From Lacibacter sp. H407 (lineage in GTDB: Bacteria; Bacteroidota; Bacteroidia; Chitinophagales; Chitinophagaceae): a stretch of DNA of 64,000 nt. The number at the start of each line of letters is the position of its first letter. Within the stretch, counting starts at the first letter, position 1. Shown here piece after piece: positions 19,415 through 28,031 of the stretch. The position numbers and the translations under genes were made by a program. The stretch lies in assembly GCF_037892605.1 (NCBI RefSeq), contig NZ_JBBKTU010000003.1, forward strand, positions 1-64,000, given 5' to 3'. Under the pieces are notes generated by a model. The model was not told the DNA's origin. It saw only the letters and a list, made by a program, of their open reading frames with translations, and did no database searches.

Positions 19415-20425
19415 ATGAACGACTCCACTCTTCAACAATTACTTCTGCAAACAGAAGTTGCCCCACCGGAAATGGTTTGGGAGAAGATTGCTGTTGATCT
19501 TGATGAACTGGAAGCAGATAAACCTTTGCAACAACAGGTGCTGCAATTGGAAGAAGAAGCCCCTTCATTTGTTTGGGAACAATTACAACCTGCGTTAGAC
19601 GATCTCTCGATTCAACAAAAAATAAACTCGGTCGAAGAAATTGTTCCTGCTAGTGCATGGGAGCAAATTGAACAACAGTTGAATATTGAACAGAATGATG
19701 CATACGTTGCTGCAACCTTGCAATCAACTGAAGTAACACCTCCTGCTGATGCATGGAGTTTCATTGAAGCTTCACTTGAAGAAAGCGGAGCCAAAGTAAT
19801 TTCCATCAACAGAAATTCTACAAAACGTTTCTATCGCATGGCGGCAGCTGCGGCTGTTTTTGGTATTCTTGCATGGGGTGGTTACCGTTTGCTCAATAAT
19901 AATTCAACTGAACAATCTGCTCCAATTGCTTCTGTACAGGAATCTGCAACACCCAGTGTAGTAATTCCGGTTCCTGCTCAACAAGACAGTATTGAGGATG
20001 ATGTGCAACCAGATGTTACACCTACCCGTGTTCAAATTAAAGAACGTATCAAGCAAAAACTGAAACTCAACGACGCCGTTGCATATATTGAAACCCCGGA
20101 TCATAGTTTGGAAAATCACGTTCCATACCAGGGCATTCATCATCAAAAACAACTTGTACCACAGGAAACAAATGGTTTTTCTGAAAGTCAGTATTACATG
20201 TTGCTGAACGATAACGGAGAACTGGTACGTGTTTCCAAAAAAATCACCGATCTGAAATGTGTGGCTGTTTCCAATTCTACAACAGCTACCGCACAGGAGT
20301 TAAAAGATTGCAACGAACAGTTGAAGCGCTGGCGTGAAAAAATGGCCATGGCGGCTGCTTTTTCTGCATCTGCCGGCGACATTGATCTCAACCAGCTCAG
20401 CAACAGTATTTCTGATCAGCAATAA
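19415..20425 (+). CDS. Anti-sigma-like membrane protein with four N-terminal Trp repeats
   Basis: 336 residues. The cytoplasmic N-terminus (1-130) contains four repeats of a short helical motif, P-x-x-x-W-E-x-I-x-x-x-L, with Trp at residues 22, 54, 82 and 114. One membrane segment follows (about 141-160, MAAAAAVFGILAWGGYRLL), then a Thr/Gln/Pro-rich linker and a 120-residue C-terminal part, probably periplasmic, with a repeated-looking YYMLLNDNGELVRVSKKI segment. Position 12 bases after an ECF sigma gene, together with the topology, suggests an anti-sigma factor. It lacks a ZAS zinc motif (HxxxCxxC), so the sigma-binding element may be the Trp repeats. That role is inferred. Confidence 0.82.
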   Translation: MNDSTLQQLLLQTEVAPPEMVWEKIAVDLDELEADKPLQQQVLQLEEEAPSFVWEQLQPALDDLSIQQKINSVEEIVPASAWEQIEQQLNIEQNDAYVAATLQSTEVTPPADAWSFIEASLEESGAKVISINRNSTKRFYRMAAAAAVFGILAWGGYRLLNNNSTEQSAPIASVQESATPSVVIPVPAQQDSIEDDVQPDVTPTRVQIKERIKQKLKLNDAVAYIETPDHSLENHVPYQGIHHQKQLVPQETNGFSESQYYMLLNDNGELVRVSKKITDLKCVAVSNSTTATAQELKDCNEQLKRWREKMAMAAAFSASAGDIDLNQLSNSISDQQ

Positions 20426-20454
20426 TATTCTTACTCACCGCTTACCTTTTCACT

Positions 20455-20883
20455 ATGTCACGCATCCGAATCACACCCCCCTCCTCTTTTTCGTTTACAG
20501 CAACAATCCCAGTTCGTATTACCGATCTTAATTACGGGAATCATGTTGGCAACGATGCTGTACTTTCTATTATTCATGAAGCAAGAATGCAGTTTCTTAC
20601 TCATCATGGCTTTACTGAACTCGATTGCGGAGGTGTAGGTTTAATCATGAGCGATGTGGGTATTGAGTTTAAGAAAGAAGTTTTTTATGGTGATGTGCTG
20701 GAGATCAATGTGGCAGCAACCAATTTCAGCAGCGTTGGATTCGACCTGTATTATCAACTGCTGAAAACAGATCAAACAATTGTAGCAGCAGCCAAAACAG
20801 GAATGATCTGTTATAACTATGCTCTAAAGAAAATTACACAAGTACCCGTGATTGTGAAAGAGAAGCTGGGAGGAAGAGAATAG
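20455..20883 (+). CDS. Acyl-CoA thioesterase (hotdog fold, 4HBT type)
   Basis: 142 residues with the hotdog pattern: VRITDLNYGNHVGNDAVLSI at the start of the core, the central helix IIHEARMQFLTHHGF, then strands VGIEFKKEVFYGD and GFDLYYQLLK. The Asp in the TDLNYGNHVGND segment is in the position of the 4HBT catalytic acid. It likely hydrolyses acyl-CoA or acyl-ACP thioesters. The substrate is unknown. It lies 29 bases after the anti-sigma-like gene and may share its transcript, and is convergent with the TPR gene. Confidence 0.88.
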   Translation: MSRIRITPPSSFSFTATIPVRITDLNYGNHVGNDAVLSIIHEARMQFLTHHGFTELDCGGVGLIMSDVGIEFKKEVFYGDVLEINVAATNFSSVGFDLYYQLLKTDQTIVAAAKTGMICYNYALKKITQVPVIVKEKLGGRE

Positions 20884-20941
20884 GAAATCGTTGATCGGCA
20901 ATTAGCAATAGGTTAATCCGTATTCAAGTGATCGAAGCAGG

Positions 20942-21769
20942 TTACTTCATTAATTTAATTTCATTAAGCAACGATGCTGCATAACTGCTGCTAAGCTTTA
21001 CCAGTTCATTATACTTCTGTACTGCGTCTGCTTTTTTATTTTGTTTTACATGGCACATGCCAATGTAATAAACCGTTGTTTCAAATCCCGGTTTTAATTC
21101 ATTTGCTTTATTTAACCGAACTAATGCTTCATCAATTCTGTTCATTGAAAAAAGAGAAAAACCAAGCTCTGAATACGAAAGATAATTCTGCTCTTCAAAA
21201 CCAATTGCCTTTTGCAAATACGGAACAGCTTCGTTGAATTGACCAAGATCGTTATAGCACCATCCGATCCTGTAATGAATTTTTGATTCTGTACTATCTA
21301 ATGAAAGGGCTTTCAAAAAATCAGCCAAGGCAAGCGCCGTTTTCTTTTGGGCATCTTTATACAGATCGCCTCTTGCTATATAAACTTTATCATAAGAAGC
21401 ATTTTGTTTGATCACCTGGTTAAAGTCAGCAAGCGCTTCGTTTACCTTACCCAATTTGTATTTTGCAAAACCGGCTTCATAAATAATGCGAAAATTTGTA
21501 GGATCGAGTTTGCGTGCATTCGTTAATGCAACAAGCGCTGAATCGTATTGCTCCAGTTCATTGTAACACCAACCTAATTCATAATGAGCGGCTGCCATCG
21601 TTGGCTTCTTTTCGATCATTTGTTTGAAAAGAGTAAGAGCAGCTTCGCATTTACCCTCCCTGCGGAGCTTGCGTGCTTCTTGGTATAACTCGTCTGTTTT
21701 ATCAGCCTGCGCTGTTGCTGTAAAAAACCCTGCTGCCAGGAAGATCAATATGAGAAACTTTTTGGACAT
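20942..21769 (-). CDS. Exported TPR-repeat protein
   Basis: 275 residues from ATG 21769 (MSKKFLILIFLAAGFFTATAQ, a clear signal peptide); the longer frame adds seven residues ahead of it. About seven tetratricopeptide repeats follow, for example AAHYELGWCYNELEQYDSALVAL and IHYRIGWCYNDLGQFNEAVPYL. TPR superhelices bind protein partners; here the protein would be periplasmic or attached outside the inner membrane. It is probably downstream of aroE in the same transcript (46-base gap), but there is no functional link that I can support. Confidence 0.85.
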   Translation of the reverse strand: MSKKFLILIFLAAGFFTATAQADKTDELYQEARKLRREGKCEAALTLFKQMIEKKPTMAAAHYELGWCYNELEQYDSALVALTNARKLDPTNFRIIYEAGFAKYKLGKVNEALADFNQVIKQNASYDKVYIARGDLYKDAQKKTALALADFLKALSLDSTESKIHYRIGWCYNDLGQFNEAVPYLQKAIGFEEQNYLSYSELGFSLFSMNRIDEALVRLNKANELKPGFETTVYYIGMCHVKQNKKADAVQKYNELVKLSSSYAASLLNEIKLMK

Positions 21770-21815
21770 TGTATTGTGTTCACAAATCATAATCAGGAAA
21801 ATCCTAACAACTTCA

Positions 21816-22547
21816 TCAGCTGTTCCAAATCTTCCAACTTTCTTCCGCCTGAATCAACAACATATCAGCCCCGTTTTTGATCACTGCTCCCTGCGCTTCG
21901 GCCATTTGCAGGAAAGCAGTTTTTTCGGGGTTGTAGATGAGATCATAACAAAGAAAACGATTATTTATGCAATGATAAGGTAATGATGGTTTATCAAGTA
22001 CATTCGGTTGCATACCCAATGGTGTTGTGTTGATAACTAATTGAACAGTTTGCATCACTGCTTCATCGAGTTCATCGTAGCTGATTGTGGTTGCACTCTT
22101 GTTACGGGAAACCGATTGGTATGTGATGCCTAACTGCTTCAACACCCATGCCACAGCTTTGGCGGCACCACCGGTACCGAGTATTAATGCATGCTGATGA
22201 TGTGCCTGCAAAAATGGTTCAATTGATTGCCGGAAGCCTGTTACATCTGTATTATAACCAATCAATTTACCGTCTTTGACCTGGATGCAATTACAGGCAC
22301 CGATCTCCTGAACGGCGGCCGATTGCTCATGCAAAAAAGGAAGCACCGCTTCTTTATAAGGGATGGTTACATTGATGCCTTCCAAATCTTTTACTTGTTG
22401 TATTAGATTTGGAAACTCGTTGATGGATGCAATCGGATACAACTCATAACTACAGTTATGAATTCCCTCTTCAGCAAACTTCTGTGTGAAATATTTTTTT
22501 GAAAATGAATGACTCAACGGGTAGCCTATCAATCCAAACTGCCGCAT
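21816..22547 (-). CDS. aroE: Shikimate dehydrogenase
   Basis: 243 residues, slightly short for the family (about 270) but with all key parts: the substrate pocket GYPLSHSFSK, catalytic Lys65 in NVTIPYKEAV, Asp101 in YNTDVTGF, and the NADP loop ILGTGGAAKAVAWVL. It reduces 3-dehydroshikimate to shikimate with NADPH in aromatic amino acid synthesis. Its ATG overlaps the stop codon of the ComA-like gene by one base (TAATG), so the two are translationally coupled. Confidence 0.96.
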   Translation of the reverse strand: MRQFGLIGYPLSHSFSKKYFTQKFAEEGIHNCSYELYPIASINEFPNLIQQVKDLEGINVTIPYKEAVLPFLHEQSAAVQEIGACNCIQVKDGKLIGYNTDVTGFRQSIEPFLQAHHQHALILGTGGAAKAVAWVLKQLGITYQSVSRNKSATTISYDELDEAVMQTVQLVINTTPLGMQPNVLDKPSLPYHCINNRFLCYDLIYNPEKTAFLQMAEAQGAVIKNGADMLLIQAEESWKIWNS

Positions 22548-23317
22548 TATGCTTTTTGTTTATCGAGGAACATATGAAATGTATCGCCACGTAAACCCAA
22601 ACGCATGGTCTCCAGCGGAATTACTTCTGACGGAGCAATATTACCAAGGTTTACATTATGACCTACCAATTCAATAAAGTACAATTGCTGGGCTTTTTGT
22701 GGCGCCTCCCAAATGATCTTTTCTTCCGGGATCTGGGTTAAAATTTCCTGCACCAATCCTTCTCTTACCTCACCGCTTCCACGATAAATACCAACATTAC
22801 CGGCTTCTCTAGCTTCCGCAATTACATAAGTTGAGCCTGCTTCCAGTTCAGCACGCATCAGTTCGATCCACTTGTACGGAGGAATGATATGGGCGGCATC
22901 TTTACTACCTACTTCGCTCAACACTGTACCGTGTTTCGTCAACTTCTCAATGTATCCGCATTTTTCTGCGTGTGGTATTTCAATAGAACCATCACTCACT
23001 TCCATATACTTCACACCAAATTCTTTACACACACTGATATAATCTTCAAATTGATTACGGATCAGGAAGGCTTCGAACAAAGTGCCTCCAAAATAAACAG
23101 GTATGTCGTAGGAAGCATACACTTCCAGTTTTTGCTTGAGATTTGGTGTAACGAACGAAGTGCCAAAGCCCAGCTTCACAATATCAACATGGGGCTCAGC
23201 AATGCTCATAAAGTTCTTTGCCTCTTCTACGCTCAAACCTTTATCCATCACCATTGTAATACCATGGGCACGGGGTTTCTTATTTCGTTCCGGAATCTGT
23301 GTAAGATTAAAATTCAT
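22547..23317 (-). CDS. ComA-like phosphosulfolactate synthase
   Basis: 256 residues from ATG 23317 (MNFNLTQIPERNKKP). A longer frame begins at a TTG at 23365, but a -7 promoter element lies inside that extension. The sequence is a TIM-barrel ComA type: GITMVMDKGLSVEEAKNFM, IVKLGFGTSF, the long VYFGGTLFEAFLIRNQFEDY, MEVSDGSIEIP, VLSEVGSKD, YVIAEARE and the C-terminal LGLRGDTFH. ComA adds sulfite to phosphoenolpyruvate to give (2R)-phospho-3-sulfolactate. In methanogens this leads to coenzyme M; in Bacteroidota a route to sulfonates such as cysteate for sulfonolipids is a possible use (inference). It is coupled to aroE, which also lies close to PEP metabolism. Confidence 0.88.
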   Translation of the reverse strand: MNFNLTQIPERNKKPRAHGITMVMDKGLSVEEAKNFMSIAEPHVDIVKLGFGTSFVTPNLKQKLEVYASYDIPVYFGGTLFEAFLIRNQFEDYISVCKEFGVKYMEVSDGSIEIPHAEKCGYIEKLTKHGTVLSEVGSKDAAHIIPPYKWIELMRAELEAGSTYVIAEAREAGNVGIYRGSGEVREGLVQEILTQIPEEKIIWEAPQKAQQLYFIELVGHNVNLGNIAPSEVIPLETMRLGLRGDTFHMFLDKQKA

Positions 23318-23342
23318 TGAAAGTTCATTTTTTGGATCGGCG

Positions 23343-23350
23343 CAAAAATA
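23343..23350 (-). promoter_or_regulatory. Putative -7 promoter element (TATTTTTG) of the ComA-like gene
   Basis: Matches TAnnTTTG on the minus strand, 26 bases before ATG 23317. It rules out the upstream TTG start at 23365 and would drive comA-aroE and possibly the TPR gene. Confidence 0.7.
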
Positions 23351-23407
23351 GGAAAGCAGCAGCAACCTGCAAGTACAGATTTACTGACATTCGTCAGCAT
23401 CAATACG

Positions 23408-24829
23408 TTACAATGACCGGGAGCGCTTGTAGCGTGCAATAAGATCAACCACTTGTGGATGCTGCAACAAACGGGGCTGTAATTCGATCAGTTTTTTGAT
23501 CAGCTTGGGCGCTTTTGACATCGCATATTCAAGCTGGGCAATGGCCTGCTTTGTTTTTCCACTTGCAAAAAAGATAGCAGCTCTGTAAAAGATATAGATG
23601 GGCTTGCTGCCGGTTGCTTCGTAAGCCGCAACAGCATAATCATCGGCATTTTCCAGCATATCCGCTTTGAGCATACATTCCAGCATTGCACTCCAGCCTT
23701 TTACATTTTTAGGCCGAGCCTTGATCACATTGGCAAAATGCTCAACCGCTGTTTTATAGTCGCCAATCTCAACCAAAGCCATACCCATAGCAAGATTGTA
23801 ATCGGGCTGTAATCGATGAATGCGAAGCGCCTGCTGCATTTGCTTGATGGCACTTTCATACTGTTCTTCATTGAGATAAGTACAGGCAATTTTGTAGTAC
23901 AGTTTACTGTCCTCAGGATTCATATGTGATGCTTTCCGGTAATGAAAGCGTGCCTGCGCATATTGTCCCATGCGGTCGTAGCAATACCCGATCGCTTCGT
24001 GTATTACTTCTTCCGGACGACTTAGTTCCAATACCTTCTCCAGCATTTCAATAGCATCCTTGTACTTGCGTAAACGAATATAGGCGTCCCCAATATTGCG
24101 GTAAGCGTAATCAAATTTTTCATCGATCGTAATACAATACATGTAAGCGTCGATGGATTTCTCATACAACTTGAGCCCCTGATAGGCTGCACCCAAATTG
24201 AACCAGGCCAGTTCACTATACGGATGATCGTTGATGATGTTGAGATGAAGCTTGATCGATTCTTCGTTGCGGCCGGTGAAATCGGTCCAGAAGCAGATCT
24301 TGTAAAGTGCTTCCTCGTTGGTGGGCTCTTCTTCCAGAATGAGTTTGAGGCAATCAAATACCTTTTCAAATTCTTCGTAATCATCATACACATCGGCAAG
24401 CTCAAATAATAAACTTACCCGCTCTTCACCCGAGAATAATTGCAACGCCTCCTCTAACAACTCCACTGCTTTTTGCTGTTGATCAAGTGCCAAATAAGCA
24501 TCTGTACGAAGAATGTACAGATCAATATCGTTACTGTCGAGCAGTTCTGCCTGATCGAGCACATCCAAAGCTGCTTTGTACTGGCGGGTGGCCAACAGCA
24601 GATCGGCCTTTTTTATGTGTAAAGCTGAAGAATAAGGATAGATCTCGATCCCGAGCTCTGCTGCCTGAAGGGCCTGGGGAATATCCTCTTTGTCGTCAAA
24701 ATAATCAATGAGTTTTTCAAAACTTTCTTCTTCGAGAAAAGAGTGAGAGCGCCCGTTCTTGAGATTTTCAAACAAGCGAAGTAATTCTCTGATTTCTTCT
24801 TTGTCGTTTCGAGAGGGATTTTGCTTCAT
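23408..24829 (-). CDS. Cytoplasmic TPR-repeat protein
   Basis: 473 residues with no signal peptide (MKQNPSRNDKEEIRELLRLF). About eleven TPR units cover nearly the whole chain, such as ALDVLDQAELLDSNDIDLYI, SELAWFNLGAAYQGLKLYEK and YAYRNIGDAYIRLRKYKDAI. It ends in a basic tail, IARYKRSRSL. Such all-TPR proteins are widespread in Bacteroidota and act as scaffolds; no partner can be named. It lies 90 bases upstream of the ComA-like gene, which has its own promoter. Confidence 0.88.
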   Translation of the reverse strand: MKQNPSRNDKEEIRELLRLFENLKNGRSHSFLEEESFEKLIDYFDDKEDIPQALQAAELGIEIYPYSSALHIKKADLLLATRQYKAALDVLDQAELLDSNDIDLYILRTDAYLALDQQQKAVELLEEALQLFSGEERVSLLFELADVYDDYEEFEKVFDCLKLILEEEPTNEEALYKICFWTDFTGRNEESIKLHLNIINDHPYSELAWFNLGAAYQGLKLYEKSIDAYMYCITIDEKFDYAYRNIGDAYIRLRKYKDAIEMLEKVLELSRPEEVIHEAIGYCYDRMGQYAQARFHYRKASHMNPEDSKLYYKIACTYLNEEQYESAIKQMQQALRIHRLQPDYNLAMGMALVEIGDYKTAVEHFANVIKARPKNVKGWSAMLECMLKADMLENADDYAVAAYEATGSKPIYIFYRAAIFFASGKTKQAIAQLEYAMSKAPKLIKKLIELQPRLLQHPQVVDLIARYKRSRSL

Positions 24830-24939
24830 GTGGTTGCAGGTTATTGTAAATTAACCCGTATTTGATAAAAATTACCATAGTCATGTAACATTTAGTTATC
24901 AACATACGTTAATATATATGTAAATATGTGATAAGCGGC

Positions 24940-24971
24940 TTGACTTATCCATCTATTAATCGTTAAATTTG
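24940..24971 (+). promoter_or_regulatory. Complete Bacteroidota-type promoter (-33 TTG, -7 TAAATTTG)
   Basis: TTGAC at 24940 and TAAATTTG at 24964-24971, separated by 21 bases, fit the -33/-7 consensus. The predicted start of transcription (about 24977-24979) falls on the ATG of the next gene, so the transcript may be leaderless. Confidence 0.75.
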
Positions 24972-24978
24972 TGTTCAA

Positions 24979-25329
24979 ATGACTGCTAAAGCTACATACC
25001 GCCAAAACTATTTGCGTAATAGTTTATTGCTTGTGAGCTGTTTTGCGATCTTTTATTCTGCCTCTTCTGCCAGTTTCACTTCTGGTGGTGGCAAAAAGAA
25101 GACAGCGAAATCGGTCATTACTTCCCTTAGTTTAAAGAACAATCCACTTAGTCTTCAAAACGGTTTTCGTTTTAAAGGTGGATTAAGTTTCTCCAGCACA
25201 AATAACAACAGCCTGATCATGAGTGGTACCACCGTTCGTTTTCAGAAAGGAAACAATCTGTATGTGTTACCGGTGAAACAAAAGGTAGTGTTCAGTAAAT
25301 TCAAAACTCCTCAAAAAGAAATCAAATAA
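24979..25329 (+). CDS. Small exported protein of unknown function
   Basis: 116 residues. After a 14-residue basic N-terminus there is a signal-like hydrophobic stretch (NSLLLVSCFAIFYSASSAS), then a Gly/Lys-rich GGGKKK turn and a beta-rich, basic mature part with no Cys. I do not recognise the family. The clear promoter directly upstream and the strong terminator 1-2 bases downstream show it is a separate transcription unit, which supports it being real despite its size. Confidence 0.78.
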   Translation: MTAKATYRQNYLRNSLLLVSCFAIFYSASSASFTSGGGKKKTAKSVITSLSLKNNPLSLQNGFRFKGGLSFSSTNNNSLIMSGTTVRFQKGNNLYVLPVKQKVVFSKFKTPQKEIK

Positions 25330-25357
25330 AAAAATCCCGCTTCGAGCGGGATTTTTT
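25328..25357. terminator. Bidirectional terminator between convergent genes
   Basis: The stem AAAATCCCGCT / AGCGGGATTTT around a TCG loop has A and T runs on both sides, so it serves both the small exported gene (+) and the gene at 25371 (-). Confidence 0.9.
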
Positions 25358-25370
25358 ATGCTTATTTTCT

Positions 25371-26036
25371 TTAGTTCTTTCTTGTTTTCTTGATCTCATC
25401 ATATGTCATCTCTCTGTATCCTGTTTTCGGTGTATCGAACATTGCCGATGGAACAGGGTCAAAACTCACTTTGTCGGCAATAAAGGTCACTTTATTCTTA
25501 CCTAATTCAGATTCATATTCCAACGGAAAACCGGGTAGATTTTTAAACTGCTCCCCGTAGTCTTTGTTCTGAAATACCAGTTCTGTTGTATAAAATACTT
25601 TGAACGTGCTTCCATCTTTCAATTTAGCGATCGCTAATTTACAGTTGTAGCCCAATATCTTTTTTGTTTCAGGCAACAGTTCAAACTGAATACCTGCATA
25701 TTTACTGTTCCGGTCATCGTAATCAGCTTTCGTCATCCGGATCAAGATCTTTTGCTCACCATATTCATTCATTACAACCGCATTTCCAGCCTTTGAATCA
25801 TGCAGTGTGATGGTTTTCCCTAACACGCTGGTCAACTCTGTACGTGTGTTAACAGCTTTGAAATAGATCTTCTGAGTTGCACCATCTAATAAATCAGCTG
25901 CTTTTGTTTGATTATTCCCTGTATTTACAACAATGTTATACGAAACTGTGCCTTCGCCATATGCCTGCTGTGCTTTCAACGAAGCCAAAGGAGCAAGAAG
26001 CATTACTACTAAACCGATCTTACAAAAATTCTTCAT
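25371..26036 (-). CDS. Exported GLPGLI/DUF4412-like protein
   Basis: 221 residues with a signal peptide (GLVVMLLAPLASLKAQQ). The body alternates strands, with ETKKILGYNCKLAIAKLKDG followed by VFYTTEL and NLPGFPLEYE. That succession (a conserved Cys in GYNCKLA, then a strand, then a LPG.PLE motif) is like the GLPGLI and DUF4412 families of Bacteroidota, envelope proteins of unknown role with a lipocalin-like or LolA-like barrel (inference). Monocistronic, between a bidirectional terminator and the yidC terminator. Confidence 0.75.
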   Translation of the reverse strand: MKNFCKIGLVVMLLAPLASLKAQQAYGEGTVSYNIVVNTGNNQTKAADLLDGATQKIYFKAVNTRTELTSVLGKTITLHDSKAGNAVVMNEYGEQKILIRMTKADYDDRNSKYAGIQFELLPETKKILGYNCKLAIAKLKDGSTFKVFYTTELVFQNKDYGEQFKNLPGFPLEYESELGKNKVTFIADKVSFDPVPSAMFDTPKTGYREMTYDEIKKTRKN

Positions 26037-26103
26037 GATTTTTAGTTATTCAATACAGGTTAAAGATATAAAAATAGTATTCCAAGTTGCATTCTGCCAA
26101 AAA

Positions 26104-26130
26104 CAAAAAACCCCGACTTTACGGTCGGGG
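26104..26130 (-). terminator. Terminator of yidC
   Basis: The stem CCCCGAC (26111-26117) / GTCGGGG (26124-26130), with an A run on the plus side, becomes a T tail in the minus direction. Confidence 0.9.
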
Positions 26131-26150
26131 CTGTATCGCTATTGTTAAGA

Positions 26151-28001
26151 TTATTTTTTACCGCCTGGTTTCTTCTGCATATCCTGCACTTTCTGATTAC
26201 TGTTCTGAATTTGTTCAAGGCGTTCCTGCCACTTTGATTTGGTCACCGGCTTCTTTTTATTCTCCTGCAATTTTGCATGGATCTTCTTTTCATCGATGAT
26301 GAACTTCTGGATCACAAACTGCAATCCTAAGGTTACAATGTTTGACACCGTATAATACCATGTTAAGGCCGAAGGAAGACTGTTAAAGATAAACAGCAAC
26401 ATGATAGGGAAGAAATAGATCATGTATTTCATGATCGGGTTATCCTGCGTAGGCGTCATCTGCATATTGTAAACAGAGATCAGTAAACTGGTAATCGTAG
26501 CTGTTATGGTAAACAAGCTAACATGATCGCCATAAAATGGTATACTGAAAGGTAAGGTTGCGATGGTGTCGTACGACGAAAGATCTTTCGCCCACAAGAA
26601 GCTTTCGCCCCGTAAACCAATGCTGGCATTAAAAAAACTATACAACGCAAAGAAGATCGGTATCTGCAATAATGCAGGAATACATCCACCTAATGGGTTT
26701 ACGCCAGCTTGCCTGAACAGTTTCATCTGATCCATGCTCATTGCCTGCTGATCGCTGCCATGTTTCTTTTTCAGTTCATCAATTTCAGGACGCAGTACTT
26801 TCATTTTTGCACCACTGAGATAACTTGAGTATGTAAGTGGAGAAATGATCAAACGGATAAAGAAGGTAAGCAAGAGAATTACTATACCCATGCTGCCAAT
26901 GTGCTTATCAAAGAAATCAAACACAGGCATTACCACATAACGATTTATGTATTTTACAAACGCAAAAATGCCATAGCCTAGCTGCACATGGCTTTCGAGT
27001 TTATTATCAAACGCTTTCAGAATTTTAAAATCGTTGGGGCCGTAATACATCTGCATAGGTACTGTTGCCGAAGATGCACCTGCCAGATTGAAGCGAAGGA
27101 TCGATTTTACATCCATCACCTTTTGCAACGAATCCTCTTCTTCCGCTGGAACGGTCCAATTGGTTTCTGCATACGAGAAATTAGAAGCAGAGATGATCGA
27201 AGTATTAAAGAACTGTTGCTTTACACCGATCCATTTTGTTTTATCACCAAACTTTTTGCTATCGCCTGTACCGGCTGCTTCAAAATCATAATCGCCCTCT
27301 TCAACAAAACCAATATTGCTTTGACCTTTTTCATATTTGATGTCACTTTCCTGCTGCTTGGCTGTGATATCCCAGTTGAGGTTCAAAATGCCTTGTGTAA
27401 GAAGTTTATCTGCACCGGTCATTTGAATTGACCAATCAATTAAGTAGTTATTATTCTTAACGGTGTATGTATGCACAACTGTTTGACCTTCTGCATTGGC
27501 AATGCTGAATTTGATGGTTTGACCATCAGCCGTTTTGGTTATTTCACTTGGCGTGAAATTCAGTTGTGAAGTCAATGCAGCTTTATTATTTCCTGTATTG
27601 ATGGAATAAATAAGTTGATGTGCTTCACCACCCAATACTACCTGCTTGCCATCGTAACGCTTGTAATTCTTGAGCTCAACTGATTTTGGAAAACCACCTT
27701 TGTTGGTAAAGCTCACCTTCATCACTTCGTTTTCAACTACAGTCAACTGTTCTGTAAGTGCAGGCTGAAATTCACCTGCTGCCTGTGCTGTTGTTGCGGA
27801 ATCCTGAACAGCAGCTTGTTGCTTGGCCGCCGTTGTATCAATCAACTTTCGTTTAGCTGCTTCAACTTTTGCTAACGAATCAGCCGTTTGTTGCTTTTCA
27901 GCTTCTAATGCACCTTGCTGGCGCTGGGTAAAATAGATGTAACCAAACAAGAGCGCCATCATTGCCACAAAACCAATTATCGTATTCCGGTCAAAATTCA
28001 T
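26151..28001 (-). CDS. yidC: Membrane protein insertase YidC
   Basis: 616 residues from ATG 28001 (MNFDRNTIIGFVAMMALLFGYIYF). The longer frame to 28118 adds 39 residues and crosses the promoter, so it is rejected. The order is: N-terminal membrane helix, Ala/Gln-rich linker, a large periplasmic beta-supersandwich (about 75-330) and the conserved insertase core (about 355-570) with five helices, including LTFFIRLIISPLTY and the hydrophilic-groove Arg in that motif. The basic C-terminal tail (KKKPVTKSKWQERLEQIQ) suits ribosome contact. It inserts inner-membrane proteins alone or with SecYEG. A TAnnTTTG element lies 23 bases upstream and a terminator follows. Confidence 0.97.
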   Translation of the reverse strand: MNFDRNTIIGFVAMMALLFGYIYFTQRQQGALEAEKQQTADSLAKVEAAKRKLIDTTAAKQQAAVQDSATTAQAAGEFQPALTEQLTVVENEVMKVSFTNKGGFPKSVELKNYKRYDGKQVVLGGEAHQLIYSINTGNNKAALTSQLNFTPSEITKTADGQTIKFSIANAEGQTVVHTYTVKNNNYLIDWSIQMTGADKLLTQGILNLNWDITAKQQESDIKYEKGQSNIGFVEEGDYDFEAAGTGDSKKFGDKTKWIGVKQQFFNTSIISASNFSYAETNWTVPAEEEDSLQKVMDVKSILRFNLAGASSATVPMQMYYGPNDFKILKAFDNKLESHVQLGYGIFAFVKYINRYVVMPVFDFFDKHIGSMGIVILLLTFFIRLIISPLTYSSYLSGAKMKVLRPEIDELKKKHGSDQQAMSMDQMKLFRQAGVNPLGGCIPALLQIPIFFALYSFFNASIGLRGESFLWAKDLSSYDTIATLPFSIPFYGDHVSLFTITATITSLLISVYNMQMTPTQDNPIMKYMIYFFPIMLLFIFNSLPSALTWYYTVSNIVTLGLQFVIQKFIIDEKKIHAKLQENKKKPVTKSKWQERLEQIQNSNQKVQDMQKKPGGKK

Positions 28002-28023
28002 CTGAGTATTTATTTTGGAGCGG

Positions 28024-28031
28024 CAAAGGTA
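28024..28031 (-). promoter_or_regulatory. Putative -7 promoter element (TACCTTTG) of yidC
   Basis: Matches TAnnTTTG on the minus strand; it lies within the artificial extension of the yidC frame and fixes the start at 28001. The 230 bases between it and the DUF4407 gene are purine-rich and then GACT-rich stutter sequence without a gene. Confidence 0.75.

Noticed and set aside
22889-23320. 143-codon plus-strand frame opposite the ComA-like gene
   Set aside because: Antisense shadow of a well-supported gene; Cys/His/Phe-rich composition and no start context or family likeness. The same applies to the frames at 26988-27431, 34571-35026 and 7898-8263.
23318-23365. TTG start giving the ComA-like protein 16 extra residues
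   Set aside because: A -7 promoter element lies inside the extension. The same reasoning excludes longer frames of yidC, purL, efp and mdh.
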